Shown here piece after piece: positions 52,713 to 61,364 of a stretch of 64,000 nucleotides of DNA (its first letter is position 1; the number at the start of each line of letters is the position of its first letter). The stretch comes from Candidatus Microthrix subdominans (lineage in GTDB: Bacteria; Actinomycetota; Acidimicrobiia; Acidimicrobiales; Microtrichaceae), in assembly GCA_016719385.1 (NCBI GenBank), contig JADJZA010000011.1:124001-188000 (forward strand), read 5' to 3'. The translations under genes were made by a program, and so were the position numbers. Under the pieces are notes generated by a model. The model ran no database searches, was not told the DNA's origin, and saw only the letters and a list, made by a program, of their open reading frames with translations.

Positions 52713-55106
52713 GTGCGAGTCGTTCTGTCCTGGATGTCCGAGTTCGCCGACCTGCCCGACGACCCGGCGCTGATCGCCGAGGCGTGCGGCAGCCTGGGCC
52801 TGTCGGTCGAGTCGATCGAGACGGTCGGCTCCGACCTGGAGGGCGTCGTCGTCGCCAAGGTGCTCGACGTCCGGGCCCACCCCGACGCCGACCGCATCCG
52901 CCTGGTCGACGTCGACGCCGGCGACGGGGAGGCGCTGCAGATCGCCTGCGGCGCCTCCAACCTGGAGCCGGGCATCCTGGTGCCGCTGGCGACGATCGGC
53001 ACGGTGATGCCAGACGGCATGGAGATCGCCCGCCGCAAGATGCGCGGCGAATGGTCCAACGGCATGCTCAGCTCGGCCAAGGAACTGGGCCTCGGCGACG
53101 ACCACGAGGGCATCCTGCACCTGAGCGGCGACCTGCCCCTCGGCGCCCCGGTGGGCGAGGCGCTCGGCCTGAGCGCCGAGGTGGTCATCGAGCTGGAGGT
53201 GGAGGCCAACCGCCCCGACGCGCTGTCGATGGCCGGGGTGGCCCGCGACCTGGCCGCCTACTTCGGGGTGCCCTTCGCCCTGCCCGACCCGCGGGTGGCC
53301 ACGTCGGGCACCGATGCGGCCGAGCTGGCGTCGGTGCGCATCGATGACGTCGACCTGTGCGGGCGCTTCGTCGCCCGGGTGCTGTCGGGCATCGACCCGG
53401 CGGCCGAGTCGCCTCGGTGGATGGCCCAGCGCCTGATCGCCGCCGGCATGCGACCGATCTCGGCGGTGGTCGACGTGTCCAACTACGTCATGTTGGAGCT
53501 GGGCCAGCCCAGCCACACCTACGACCTGGCCAAGGTGCCGGACGGCGAGCTGGTGGTGCGCGACGGGCGCGACGGCGAAACGATCGAGACCCTGGACGGG
53601 GTCACCCGCACGCTGACCGCCGGCGACGGCGTGATCGCTGACGGCACCGGCACGGCGGTGGGCATCGCCGGGGTGATGGGTGGAGCATCGACCGAGATCA
53701 GCCCCTCGACCACCGACGTCCTCCTGGAGCTGGCCTGGTGGCGGCCCGAGCGCATCCAGGTGAGCAGCGATCGGCTCAACGTGTACTCCGAAGCCGGCAC
53801 CCGCTACCGACGGGGCGCCGACGTGGGAATGGCGCCGCTGGCCGCGCGCCGCGGTGCGCAGTTGCTGGTCGACCACGCCGGCGCCCAGCTTCACCCCGGC
53901 GTGATCGACGAGGCGGGCATTGCCCCCGAGCCCACGGTGATCACGTTGCGGACCGCCCAGGTGAACCGCATCACCGGGGGGTCGCTCGACGCCGGACGCA
54001 TCGCCGAGCACCTGCGTTCGATCGGCTTCGAGGTCGCCACACACGAGGTCGGGTCGCTGGAGGTCACCGTGCCATCGTGGCGCCCGGACGCCACCGGCGA
54101 GATCGACCTGATCGAGGAGGTGGCCCGCCTCGAGGGCTACAACACCTTCCCCCGGGCGACGGTCACCTCGGCGTTCGTCGGGGCGCTCAGCCCCTCCCAG
54201 GCCGACACGCGGATGCTGCGCCGCACGCTGGTGGGCCGGGGCCTCACCGAGGTGGCGCCGCTGCCGTTCCTGTCCGCCGCCGACCTCGACCGCTTCGGGC
54301 TGGCCGAGCTGGGCGCGCCCAGCGTGGTCAATCCGCTGGTGGCCGAGCAGTCGGTGCTGCGGCCCTCGCTGCTCCCCGGACTGGTCGACACCCTGGGAGC
54401 CAACGCCAGGGCCCGCTCCACCGGGCTGTGTATCTTCGAGATCGGCACCGTGTTCCCCGGACGCTCGGTGGTTGACGACCCGCTGGCCGCCGACACGGTG
54501 CTCGTCGGTGAGCGCACCGACCTGGGCGCCGCCCTCGGCGGGGCCGCCGCTCCCGAGGCGGTTGAGCTGCTGGGCGTGCTGTTGGACTCGCTGGGCTTCG
54601 GCGCCCCCGAACTCGATCAGCACAGCGGCGCGCTGTCCGGAGGGTTGCACCCCACCCGCTCGGCGACCGTCGCCGTCGACGGGGTGGTCGTCGGGGAGGT
54701 GGGCGAGGTTGACCCGGCGGTGCTCGCCGCTGCGGAGGTCAACGAACGGGTGGCCTGGTTGCGCCTCGACCTGCGTGCCCTGCTCGCCCTACCGCACCCA
54801 CCGGCGCTGGCCCGGCCGGTCAGCCACTACCCCGTGGCGGTCATGGACCTGGCCTTCGTGCTCGACGAGACCATCCCGGCCGGTCGTCTCCGCTCGGCGC
54901 TGACCGGGGCCGGGGGCGACCTCCTCGAGCGCTTGGAGCTGTTCGACGAGTTCCGAGGCGATGCCATCGGCGAGGGCAACAAGTCGCTGGCCTGGTCGGT
55001 GGTGCTGCGCGCTCCCGATCACACGCTGAGCGACGACGAGGTCACCGCTGCCCGGGCCGCCCTGATCGATGCCGCCGAGTCGCTGGGGGCAGCTCTCCGG
55101 AGCTGA
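52713..55106 (+). CDS. pheT: Phenylalanyl-tRNA synthetase beta subunit
   Basis: 797 residues. Domains in order are the tRNA-binding OB fold (~40-150, HPDADRIRLVDVDAGDG), B3/B4 editing (~200-370, NRPDALSMAGVARDLAAYFG), B5 (~400-475), the catalytic-like region, and FDX-ACB at the C-terminus (~700-797, YPVAVMDLAFVLDE, LERLELFDEFRG). Start GTG 52713. The gene's last bases (CTCCGGAGCTGA) are the first unit of a degenerate tandem repeat that runs past the stop. Confidence 0.96.
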   Translation: MRVVLSWMSEFADLPDDPALIAEACGSLGLSVESIETVGSDLEGVVVAKVLDVRAHPDADRIRLVDVDAGDGEALQIACGASNLEPGILVPLATIGTVMPDGMEIARRKMRGEWSNGMLSSAKELGLGDDHEGILHLSGDLPLGAPVGEALGLSAEVVIELEVEANRPDALSMAGVARDLAAYFGVPFALPDPRVATSGTDAAELASVRIDDVDLCGRFVARVLSGIDPAAESPRWMAQRLIAAGMRPISAVVDVSNYVMLELGQPSHTYDLAKVPDGELVVRDGRDGETIETLDGVTRTLTAGDGVIADGTGTAVGIAGVMGGASTEISPSTTDVLLELAWWRPERIQVSSDRLNVYSEAGTRYRRGADVGMAPLAARRGAQLLVDHAGAQLHPGVIDEAGIAPEPTVITLRTAQVNRITGGSLDAGRIAEHLRSIGFEVATHEVGSLEVTVPSWRPDATGEIDLIEEVARLEGYNTFPRATVTSAFVGALSPSQADTRMLRRTLVGRGLTEVAPLPFLSAADLDRFGLAELGAPSVVNPLVAEQSVLRPSLLPGLVDTLGANARARSTGLCIFEIGTVFPGRSVVDDPLAADTVLVGERTDLGAALGGAAAPEAVELLGVLLDSLGFGAPELDQHSGALSGGLHPTRSATVAVDGVVVGEVGEVDPAVLAAAEVNERVAWLRLDLRALLALPHPPALARPVSHYPVAVMDLAFVLDETIPAGRLRSALTGAGGDLLERLELFDEFRGDAIGEGNKSLAWSVVLRAPDHTLSDDEVTAARAALIDAAESLGAALRS

Positions 55107-55187
55107 GGCAGCACAGCTCTCCGGAGCTGAGGCAGCACGGCTCTCCGGAGTTGAGACCGGCCCAGCGCTCCGTAGCTGAGGCCGGTC
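55091..55187 (+). repeat. Degenerate 24-bp tandem repeat over the pheT 3' end
   Basis: Four units of AGCTCTCCGGAGCTGAGG plus CAGCAC: two identical (55091-55114, 55115-55138) and two diverged (to 55187). The first unit includes the pheT stop; the last reaches the stop of the convergent membrane-protein gene. Each unit can form a small AGCTC/GAGCT hairpin, so the array may act as terminator. Confidence 0.85.
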
Positions 55188-55533
55188 AGGCCTCGGCGTG
55201 AAAGCGGCGCCTCAGGGTGCCGAAGATCGCCAGGTTGACCAGGTGGCTGACGCCGACGATCAACAACAGCAGGGCCACCCTGCTGACCAGCACCCGGACG
55301 GCCGCCTCGCCGCCCGACGGGATGCCCAGGCCGACCAGCAACGACGCCATCGCCAGCGTGAACAGGGCAAAAGCGATCAGCAACATGTTGTTGACGGTCG
55401 CCGCCTGTTTCTCGTCCGGGAAGACGTCCTCGAGGTAGATCTGCCCGCTCTCGCGCATCAAGGGGCCCAGAAAGACCAGCAGGACCACCGCCACTCCGAT
55501 GTAGACGACGGCGGAGATGAGGACCGAGGTCAT
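55186..55533 (-). CDS. Small membrane protein, paralogue of the upstream gene
   Basis: 115 residues with three hydrophobic segments (about 5-24, 48-68, 82-105). Between the first two is QIYLEDVFPDEKQAATVNNM, closely matching the QEYLEHVFSTKERAEAVNRL of the preceding gene. No family is recognised. Its start overlaps the stop of that gene by 4 nt, so they are translated together and probably form a heteromer in the membrane. Confidence 0.72.
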   Translation of the reverse strand: MTSVLISAVVYIGVAVVLLVFLGPLMRESGQIYLEDVFPDEKQAATVNNMLLIAFALFTLAMASLLVGLGIPSGGEAAVRVLVSRVALLLLIVGVSHLVNLAIFGTLRRRFHAEA

Positions 55534-56060
55534 CGCTGCGGTTCCGATCGGCCCGGGTCCGCTTGCGTGGCTGGAGGATCGGCCGTGATGACCGGATCGA
55601 ACGGAGTGGAGGGCTCACCGGTCGTGTCGGCGGGGGTGCGGCCTGGCGTGGCCGCCTCGGTTCGTGCCTGCTCGGCTCGTGAGGCCTTCTCCTCGGCGTC
55701 CTCGGCGTCCTCGTCCCGTTCGTCCTGGATCCGGTTGCCGAGGTAGCCGTAGGCGCCCAGGTTGGTGAGAAAGGCGGCGCCGACGACGGCCAGCAGGGCG
55801 GCCAGACGAAGGAACAGCGTGGTGACGGCGTCGGTGGGGGTACGCGGTGACCCGACGCCGACCAAAAACAGGGCCAGAGACAACGTGATCAGCGACAGGC
55901 CGGTCACCAACAGGCGGTTGACCGCCTCCGCCCGCTCCTTGGTGCTGAACACGTGCTCGAGGTATTCCTGGCCCGCCGCCTGCCACTGCGGGATCGCCAC
56001 GATCACCAGGGCGAACGCCACGAACAGGTACACGAACATGGTGATGATCTCGACGCTCAC
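55530..56060 (-). CDS. Small membrane protein with acidic cytoplasmic tail
   Basis: 176 residues: three hydrophobic segments (about 5-24, 50-68, 83-104) like its downstream paralogue, then a charged helical stretch (RIQDERDEDAEDAEEKASRA) and a Pro/Thr-rich tail of ~50 residues. The shared motif (YLE-VF--E-A--VN--L) sits in the first loop. Function unknown. It ends up downstream of gabD2-like on the same strand with a 27-nt gap from its own start to that stop, so it may be in the same operon. Confidence 0.72.
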   Translation of the reverse strand: MSVEIITMFVYLFVAFALVIVAIPQWQAAGQEYLEHVFSTKERAEAVNRLLVTGLSLITLSLALFLVGVGSPRTPTDAVTTLFLRLAALLAVVGAAFLTNLGAYGYLGNRIQDERDEDAEDAEEKASRAEQARTEAATPGRTPADTTGEPSTPFDPVITADPPATQADPGRSEPQR

Positions 56061-56087
56061 CGGCTCATCCTCCTCGACCGTGGGGCG

Positions 56088-57710
56088 CTAGAACGGCAGA
56101 TACTTCTGCAGCCTCAGCGCAGCGCTCAACCGCTCAGCGTATTCCTTCGGGTTGCTGGGTCGTTGGACCAGGTCGAGTAGCGGGGAACGGGTGGAGATGT
56201 TCTGCGACTCGGTGTACTTCAGCAGGCCGACCGCGCCGTGGCGCCGCCCGACGCCCGAGGCGCCCATGCCGCCCATCGGGGCATCCAGGCTGGACCAGGC
56301 GGCGGCGTAGCCGTCGTTGACGTTGACCGTGCCCGCCCGCAGGCGGCGGGCGATCGCCCGGCCCCTCGATGCGTCCCGGCACAGCACCGAGGCGTTGAGC
56401 CCGTACTCGGTGTCGTTGGCGGCGGCGATCGCCTCGTCGACGTTGGCCACCGGGTAGATCGACACGAGCGGACCGAACGTCTCCTCCCGGTACACCGCCG
56501 CCGAGGCGGGGACGTCGGTGAGGATCGTCGGCTCGTGGAACCACGGCGCCAGCTCGGGGCGGGCATCGCCGCCGGCGACGACCGTGGCGCCCTTGGACAC
56601 GGCGTCGGTCACGTGCTCGCGCATCTTGTCCAGCTGATCGGCGGAGGCCAGCGGCCCCATCTCGGGGCCGTAGCCCACCTCCGAACCCAGCCGCAGCGCC
56701 CGAGTGGCGGCTGCGAAGGCCTTGGTGAACTGCTCGGCCACCTCAGCGAGCACGTAGATGCGCTCGATCGCGATGCACAGCTGACCACCGTTGGCGAAGC
56801 AGGCGATCGTGGCCACCTTGGCCGCCCGTTCCACGTCGATGTCGTCGGTGACGACCATGGCGTTCTTACCGCCGAGCTCGGCGGAGAAGTCGACCAGGCG
56901 GGCGGCGCTCTGGGTGGCGATCGACTTGCCGGTCTCGGTCGACCCGGTGAACATCACGTAGTCGGCGCTTTCGATGATGGCCGTGCCCACCACACGGCCC
57001 TGCCCGGTGACCACCCGCATCAGCCCCTTGGGCAGACCGGCCTCCTCGAGCAGTTCCACCGCACGCAGCGCGGTATAGGGGGTTTGCGAGTCCGGCTTGA
57101 TCACCACGCCGTTGCCGGCCATCAGCGCTGCCAGCGCGTCGCCAACCGCCAGCGACAGCGGGTAGTTCCACGGCGAGATGATGCCGACGACGCCCTTGGG
57201 CACGTGGCGCTCCACCGTGCGGATCAGGCCGGGGAACGCGCTCGCCCTGCCGGTCTCGGCCAGCAGCTTGGGGCCGGTCTTGGCGTAATAGCGGGCGGTG
57301 ATCGTCGTGTCGGCGACCTCCTCGAAGGCCCAGGCCCGGCTCTTGCCGTTCTCCAGCTGGATGAGATCGCACAGCTCTTCGCGATGATCGAGCACGAGGT
57401 CGGCGTAGTCGGCCAGGATCCGGGCCCGATCCTTGGTCGATGTCTCGGCCCACATGCGCTGGGCTCGCCGTGCGCCGGTGATGGCGGCGGTGACGTCGTC
57501 GGTGGTGCCGATCGGCATGAGCCCCAGGGGTTCGCCGTCGATCGGGGACAGCACGGTATGGGAGGGGCGATCGTCCTCCAACAGGTCGACCCGACGGGCC
57601 AGCCGGATCAACTCGGCCCGTTCGGGGGTCCCCCGATCATGGGTGGGCGTCGGTGCGGTGCTCTCGGACGGTGCGGACGCCGTCCCGGCGGAGGTCTCCG
57701 TTGTAGACAT
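56088..57710 (-). CDS. NAD(P)-dependent aldehyde dehydrogenase (succinic semialdehyde type, GabD2-like)
   Basis: 540 residues from ATG 57710, which lies 7 nt after a minus-strand TAGCCT. ALDH features are VVGIISPWNYPLSLAVGDAL and FTGSTETGKSIA for NAD binding, general-base Glu in AELGGKNAMVV, and nucleophilic Cys in FANGGQLCIAIER. Closest in pattern to mycobacterial GabD2-type enzymes, so succinic semialdehyde is a reasonable substrate, but aromatic aldehydes cannot be excluded. An alternative start at 57788 would overlap the ald promoter. Confidence 0.88.
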   Translation of the reverse strand: MSTTETSAGTASAPSESTAPTPTHDRGTPERAELIRLARRVDLLEDDRPSHTVLSPIDGEPLGLMPIGTTDDVTAAITGARRAQRMWAETSTKDRARILADYADLVLDHREELCDLIQLENGKSRAWAFEEVADTTITARYYAKTGPKLLAETGRASAFPGLIRTVERHVPKGVVGIISPWNYPLSLAVGDALAALMAGNGVVIKPDSQTPYTALRAVELLEEAGLPKGLMRVVTGQGRVVGTAIIESADYVMFTGSTETGKSIATQSAARLVDFSAELGGKNAMVVTDDIDVERAAKVATIACFANGGQLCIAIERIYVLAEVAEQFTKAFAAATRALRLGSEVGYGPEMGPLASADQLDKMREHVTDAVSKGATVVAGGDARPELAPWFHEPTILTDVPASAAVYREETFGPLVSIYPVANVDEAIAAANDTEYGLNASVLCRDASRGRAIARRLRAGTVNVNDGYAAAWSSLDAPMGGMGASGVGRRHGAVGLLKYTESQNISTRSPLLDLVQRPSNPKEYAERLSAALRLQKYLPF

Positions 57711-57717
57711 GCTGCTC

Positions 57718-57723
57718 AGGCTA
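57718..57723 (-). promoter_or_regulatory. -10 hexamer TAGCCT of the aldehyde dehydrogenase gene
   Basis: Minus-strand TAGCCT, 7 nt, then ATG 57710. Confidence 0.5.
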
Positions 57724-57779
57724 CCTGCGAGCTCGTTCGGCTCGACCAACGCGGCACCGGCGCCGGAGCCGTCAGCCGA

Positions 57780-57785
57780 TATCGT
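57780..57785 (+). promoter_or_regulatory. -10 hexamer TATCGT of ald
   Basis: TATCGT, 8 nt, then GTG 57794. It lies ~57 nt from the divergent promoter of the aldehyde dehydrogenase gene. Confidence 0.45.
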
Positions 57786-57793
57786 CACGGCCC

Positions 57794-58915
57794 GTGACGA
57801 CCGTAGGCATTCCCACCGAGATCAAGACCGACGAGTTTCGGGTGGCGATCACCCCGGATGGAGTCCGCGAGCTGCACCAGCAGGGCGTGACGGTGCTCGT
57901 CCAGGTGGGAGCGGGCGCGGGCGCTGCCATCCCCGACGAGGACTACGCCGCCGCCGGGGCCGAGCTGGCGCACGAGGCAGCCGAGCTGTGGGAGCGCTCG
58001 GACCTGGTGTGCAAGGTGAAAGAGCCCCTGGAGCCCGAGTTTGAGTACCTGCGGCCCGGGCTGGCGCTGTTCACCTTCCTCCACTTGGCCGGTTACCCAG
58101 CGGTGGCCGACGCGCTGATCGAGCGGGAGGTGACCTCGATCGCCTACGAAACCGTGCAGACCGCCTCCGGTGCCCTCCCGCTGCTCGCACCGATGAGCGA
58201 GGTGGCCGGGCGCATGTCGGTGCAGGTGGGCGCCAACCTGCTGGAGCGGCACCACGGGGGTCGCGGCGTGCTGATGGGCGGCGTCCCCGGCGTTCGCCCG
58301 GCGCGGGTGGCGGTCATCGGCGCCGGCAACGTCGGCTGGAACGCCGCTCGCACCGCAGCGGGCCTCGACGCCGACGTCGACCTGCTCGACAAGTCGGTGG
58401 ACCGACTGCGCTGGGTGGATGAGATCCACAACGGACGGGTGCGGACGCTGACCGCCAACCGCGGCCAGGTGGAGCGCACGGCGGCCGAGGCGGACCTGCT
58501 GATCGGCGCGGTGCTGGTGGCCGGGGGTAGGGCACCGGTGGTCGTGTCGGAGGAGATGGTGAAGACGATGAAGCCGGGAGCGGTCATCGTCGACATCGCT
58601 ATCGACCAGGGCGGCTGCGTCGAGACGTCGCGGGAGACCACCCATGAGGACCCGGTGTTCGAGCGGCACGGCGTCCTTCACTACGCGGTTGGCAACATGC
58701 CCGGCGCAGTGCCCCATACCTCCACCTACGCCCTCACCAACGTCACGCTGCCGTACCTGGCCGCCCTCGGACGGGACGGCGTCGCGCAGGCGACCGCCGC
58801 CGACCCGGCGTTGGCGCTGGGCGTCAACACGGCGGCCGGCCACATGGTGAACCCGGTGGTCGCCGAGGCCCTGGGGCGGCCGTCGGTCGACCTGGTCGAG
58901 GCGCTGGCTGGCTGA
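57794..58915 (+). CDS. ald: Alanine dehydrogenase
   Basis: 373 residues, normal length. Converts L-alanine to pyruvate and ammonia with NAD, or the reverse. VGIPTEIKTDEFRVAITP is the family start, with the catalytic Lys and His regions in LVCKVKEPLEPE and TFLHLAGYP. NAD-binding VAVIGAGNVGWNAA follows, then DIAIDQGGCVETSRETTHED. Convergent with argC across a hairpin region. Confidence 0.95.
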   Translation: MTTVGIPTEIKTDEFRVAITPDGVRELHQQGVTVLVQVGAGAGAAIPDEDYAAAGAELAHEAAELWERSDLVCKVKEPLEPEFEYLRPGLALFTFLHLAGYPAVADALIEREVTSIAYETVQTASGALPLLAPMSEVAGRMSVQVGANLLERHHGGRGVLMGGVPGVRPARVAVIGAGNVGWNAARTAAGLDADVDLLDKSVDRLRWVDEIHNGRVRTLTANRGQVERTAAEADLLIGAVLVAGGRAPVVVSEEMVKTMKPGAVIVDIAIDQGGCVETSRETTHEDPVFERHGVLHYAVGNMPGAVPHTSTYALTNVTLPYLAALGRDGVAQATAADPALALGVNTAAGHMVNPVVAEALGRPSVDLVEALAG

Positions 58916-58970
58916 GCGTTCCCAAACGGACGCATCGCTCTGCCGGACAGGTCACGCCGGGGGTCGGGTT

Positions 58971-58996
58971 GCTCGGAGGGTCGAGTTGCTCCGAGC
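58971..58996. terminator. Hairpin between ald and argC
   Basis: GCTCGGAG / CTCCGAGC stem (8 bp, 10-nt loop) 56 nt after the ald stop. Confidence 0.45.
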
Positions 58997-59009
58997 GTCG
59001 GCTCAGCCC

Positions 59010-59028
59010 TGAGGCTGGATCAGCCTCA
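59010..59028. terminator. Hairpin overlapping the argC stop
   Basis: TGAGGCTG / CAGCCTCA stem with a 3-nt loop; the right arm contains the argC stop codon (complement at 59026-59028). Probably ends ald transcription. Confidence 0.45.
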
Positions 59029-60135
59029 AGGCATGAGGCCGGCGACGGGCAGCCCGGCGGTCTCTGGCAGGCCCAGCATGACGTTGGCGTTCTGGATCGC
59101 CTGGCCCGAGGCGCCCTTGACCAGGTTGTCGATCGCCGAGATGGTGAGGAGCCATCCGGTGCGGGGATCGACCCGGGCGGTGAGGTGCACCGTGTTGGCG
59201 CCGAGGGTGGCCTTGGTCGACGGGCTGGCCTCGGAGACGACGACGAACGGCTCGGATCCATAGGCGTCGGCCAGGACGCCCAAAGCGTCGTCGGTGGTCA
59301 TCTCGCCGCTGGGGCGGGCGTAGCTGGTGGCGAGGATCCCTCGGTTCATCGGTGCCAGGTGCGGGGTGAACAGCACCTGCGCCTCGGTCATCAGTTCGAT
59401 CTCGGCGGTGTGGCGATGATCGAGCAGGCCGTAGGCGGTGAAGTTCTCGTCGACGGTGCAAAAGGTGGTGTTGGGCTTGGGTGGCCGCCCTGCGCCTGAC
59501 ACACCGGAGGCGGCGTCGACGATGATCCCCGACGTCTCGATCAGCCCGGCCCGCATGAACGGCACCAGCGCCAGCGACGGCCCGGTGGGATAGCACCCCG
59601 GATTGGCGACCAACGCTGCGCCGGCGACGTCGTCCCGGCACAGCTCGGTCAGCCCGAAGACGGCGGCATCGAGCAGCTCGGGGGCGGTGTGCTCCTCGCC
59701 GTACCACCGCTGGTAGGTGGCGGCGTCGGGCAAACGGAAGTCGGCCCCGAGGTCGACCACCTTGCCGGCGCGGGGCAACAGCTCGCCCATCAGGCCCATC
59801 GATGCCCCGTGGGGCAGCCCGCAGAACACGAGGTCGACGTCGTCGACCAGATCGGGCTCGTAGGGGACGAAGGCCAGGTCGCCGTAGGCGGCGGCGAGGG
59901 AGGGGTAGAGCTCGGCCACCCCGGAGCCGGCCTGGGAGGCGCCGGTGGCGAAGGCCACCTCGAGGTGGGGATGGCCGGCCAGGAGGCGCATCAGCTCGGC
60001 GCCGGTGTAGCCGGATGCCCCCACGATTCCCACCCGCAACGGCGCTGCGGGCGGGGATGCTGCGCCGCTTGACGGAGCGGGGCCGGGTGACGCTGGGGGA
60101 GTCGAGGTGGGGCTGGACGGGGCGGCGGTCTCCAT
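59026..60135 (-). CDS. argC: N-acetyl-gamma-glutamyl-phosphate reductase
   Basis: 369 residues with a ~30-residue Pro/Ser-rich N-terminal extension. GIVGASGYTGAELMRLLAGH binds NADP, and the catalytic Cys is in VANPGCYPTGPSLAL. Third step of arginine synthesis. ATG 60135 follows minus-strand TAGGGT by 6 nt. It is divergent from argB-argD-argF-argR, whereas most actinobacteria have argC first in a single argCJBDFR operon. argJ is not found in the window. Confidence 0.95.
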   Translation of the reverse strand: METAAPSSPTSTPPASPGPAPSSGAASPPAAPLRVGIVGASGYTGAELMRLLAGHPHLEVAFATGASQAGSGVAELYPSLAAAYGDLAFVPYEPDLVDDVDLVFCGLPHGASMGLMGELLPRAGKVVDLGADFRLPDAATYQRWYGEEHTAPELLDAAVFGLTELCRDDVAGAALVANPGCYPTGPSLALVPFMRAGLIETSGIIVDAASGVSGAGRPPKPNTTFCTVDENFTAYGLLDHRHTAEIELMTEAQVLFTPHLAPMNRGILATSYARPSGEMTTDDALGVLADAYGSEPFVVVSEASPSTKATLGANTVHLTARVDPRTGWLLTISAIDNLVKGASGQAIQNANVMLGLPETAGLPVAGLMP

Positions 60136-60141
60136 GGCCGA

Positions 60142-60203
60142 ACCCTACCAGGGGTACAATTTGTTGCAATTCATTGCACAAGTTCGCTGAAGACGGTTAG
60201 CCT
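60142..60203. promoter_or_regulatory. Divergent argC/argB promoters with overlapping palindromic operator
   Basis: argB: -35 TTGCAC (60175-60180), 17 nt, -10 TAGCCT (60198-60203), 6 nt to ATG. argC, minus strand: -35 TTGCAA (60164-60169), 16 nt, -10 TAGGGT (60142-60147), 6 nt to ATG. The palindrome TGCAAT-TC-ATTGCA (60165-60178) overlaps both -35 boxes, with a second ACAA-T-TTGT beside it (60157-60165). ArgR, encoded in the operon, is the likely binder. Confidence 0.7.
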
Positions 60204-60209
60204 GCCCCG

Positions 60210-61193
60210 ATGAACGATCCTGGGCCGTCCAACGTCGACCCACCGCATCAGGACCTCTCGAACCGCGATCCATCGAACCCTGGATCCTCCTCGGAGGGCG
60301 CAGCCGAGCCCGACACGGTCAGCGAGACGGTGATCGATGCGCTCGGCGGGTTTCGGCGCGACGTGGACGTGCTGTTGCAGGCCCTGCCGTACATCCAGCG
60401 GTTTCGAGGGGCCACCGTCGTCGTGAAGTTCGGCGGCCATGCCATGGTCGACGAGGCGCTGTCGGCCGAGTTCGCCCGCGACATCGTCCTGATGCACCAG
60501 GTTGGCCTCAAGCCGGTGGTCGTGCACGGTGGGGGCCCCCAGATCGGGGCCTGGCTCGACCGCCTGGGCCTGACGTCCACCTTTGTCGGGGGGCGTCGGG
60601 TGACCGATGCCGATACCCTCGAGGTGGCATCGATGGTGCTTGTGGGCAAGGTCAACCACGGGCTGGTCGCTGCGATCAACGCCCACCACCCGGTGGCGGT
60701 TGGCCTGTCCGGCTCGGCCGCCCAGCTCCTCGAGGTGACCCCGGCGGCCGCCGAACTCGGCTTCGTCGGGCAGGTCACCAGCGTGCGGCCCGAGCTGATC
60801 AGGCGCCTGCTCGACGAGGAACTCGTTCCGGTGATCTCGACCATCGGCACCTTCGGCGGGCAGAGCTACAACATCAACGCCGACGACGTCGCCGCCGCGG
60901 TCGCCGAGGCGCTCGGCGCCGAGAAGCTGATCTTCCTCACCGACGTCCCCGGCGTAATGATCGACCAGACCGACCCGGACAGCCTGGTGGCCGCTCTGAC
61001 GGCGGGGCGGGCTCGCGCCATGATCGGCGACGGCACGATCGGCGGGGGCATGGTGCCCAAGATCGAGGGGTGCCTGCGAGCGCTCGACGGCGGGGTGGGC
61101 AGCGTCCACCTGGTCGATGGCCGCCAGCCCCACGTGCTGTTGCTCGAGCTGCTCACCGACGCCGGCGTCGGAACGATGCTGACCCGAACCTGA
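60210..61193 (+). CDS. argB: Acetylglutamate kinase
   Basis: 327 residues; phosphorylates N-acetylglutamate, usually the arginine-inhibited step. VVKFGGHAMVD and VVHGGGPQIG are the ATP and substrate glycine loops, and YNINADDVAAAVAEALGAEK and GVGSVHLVDGR are family-typical. The ~35-residue N-terminal extension before the first helix (DALGGFRRDVDVLLQALPYI) is consistent with an arginine-sensitive form. ATG 60210 follows TAGCCT by 6 nt, so the operon message is probably leaderless. Confidence 0.95.
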   Translation: MNDPGPSNVDPPHQDLSNRDPSNPGSSSEGAAEPDTVSETVIDALGGFRRDVDVLLQALPYIQRFRGATVVVKFGGHAMVDEALSAEFARDIVLMHQVGLKPVVVHGGGPQIGAWLDRLGLTSTFVGGRRVTDADTLEVASMVLVGKVNHGLVAAINAHHPVAVGLSGSAAQLLEVTPAAAELGFVGQVTSVRPELIRRLLDEELVPVISTIGTFGGQSYNINADDVAAAVAEALGAEKLIFLTDVPGVMIDQTDPDSLVAALTAGRARAMIGDGTIGGGMVPKIEGCLRALDGGVGSVHLVDGRQPHVLLLELLTDAGVGTMLTRT

Positions 61194-61208
61194 ACCCGAT
61201 CCTGGAGG

Positions 61209-61253
61209 GGTGTGGAGGTGTGCCGGTGAATTTCACCGGCACACCTCCACACC
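61209..61253. repeat. 22-bp-arm perfect palindrome between argB and argD
   Basis: Left arm 61209-61230 (GGTGTGGAGGTG...GTGAA), one T, right arm 61232-61253, fully complementary over 22 bp. It starts 16 nt after the argB stop. An RNA hairpin this stable would pause or terminate transcription, or protect the argB mRNA 3' end. Confidence 0.95.
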
Positions 61254-61326
61254 TTCCGTCCACACCTTCCGTCCACACCTTCCGTCCACACCTTCCGTCC
61301 ACGCCTTCCGTCCACGCCTTCCGTCC
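61249..61326 (+). repeat. Six 13-bp tandem repeats between argB and argD
   Basis: Six units of ACACCTTCCGTCC (units five and six have ACG for ACA), directly abutting the palindrome. Non-coding and not a multiple of three. Pyrimidine-rich on the plus strand; ends 38 nt before the argD ATG. Confidence 0.95.
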
Positions 61327-61364
61327 ACACCGTTGATCCGTCAATCGTCTCGCCTGGAGCGAAC

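Noticed and set aside
61249..61326. 13-bp array as a CRISPR or ArgR iterons
   Set aside because: No spacers, units too short for CRISPR, and no palindromic ARG-box core in the unit.
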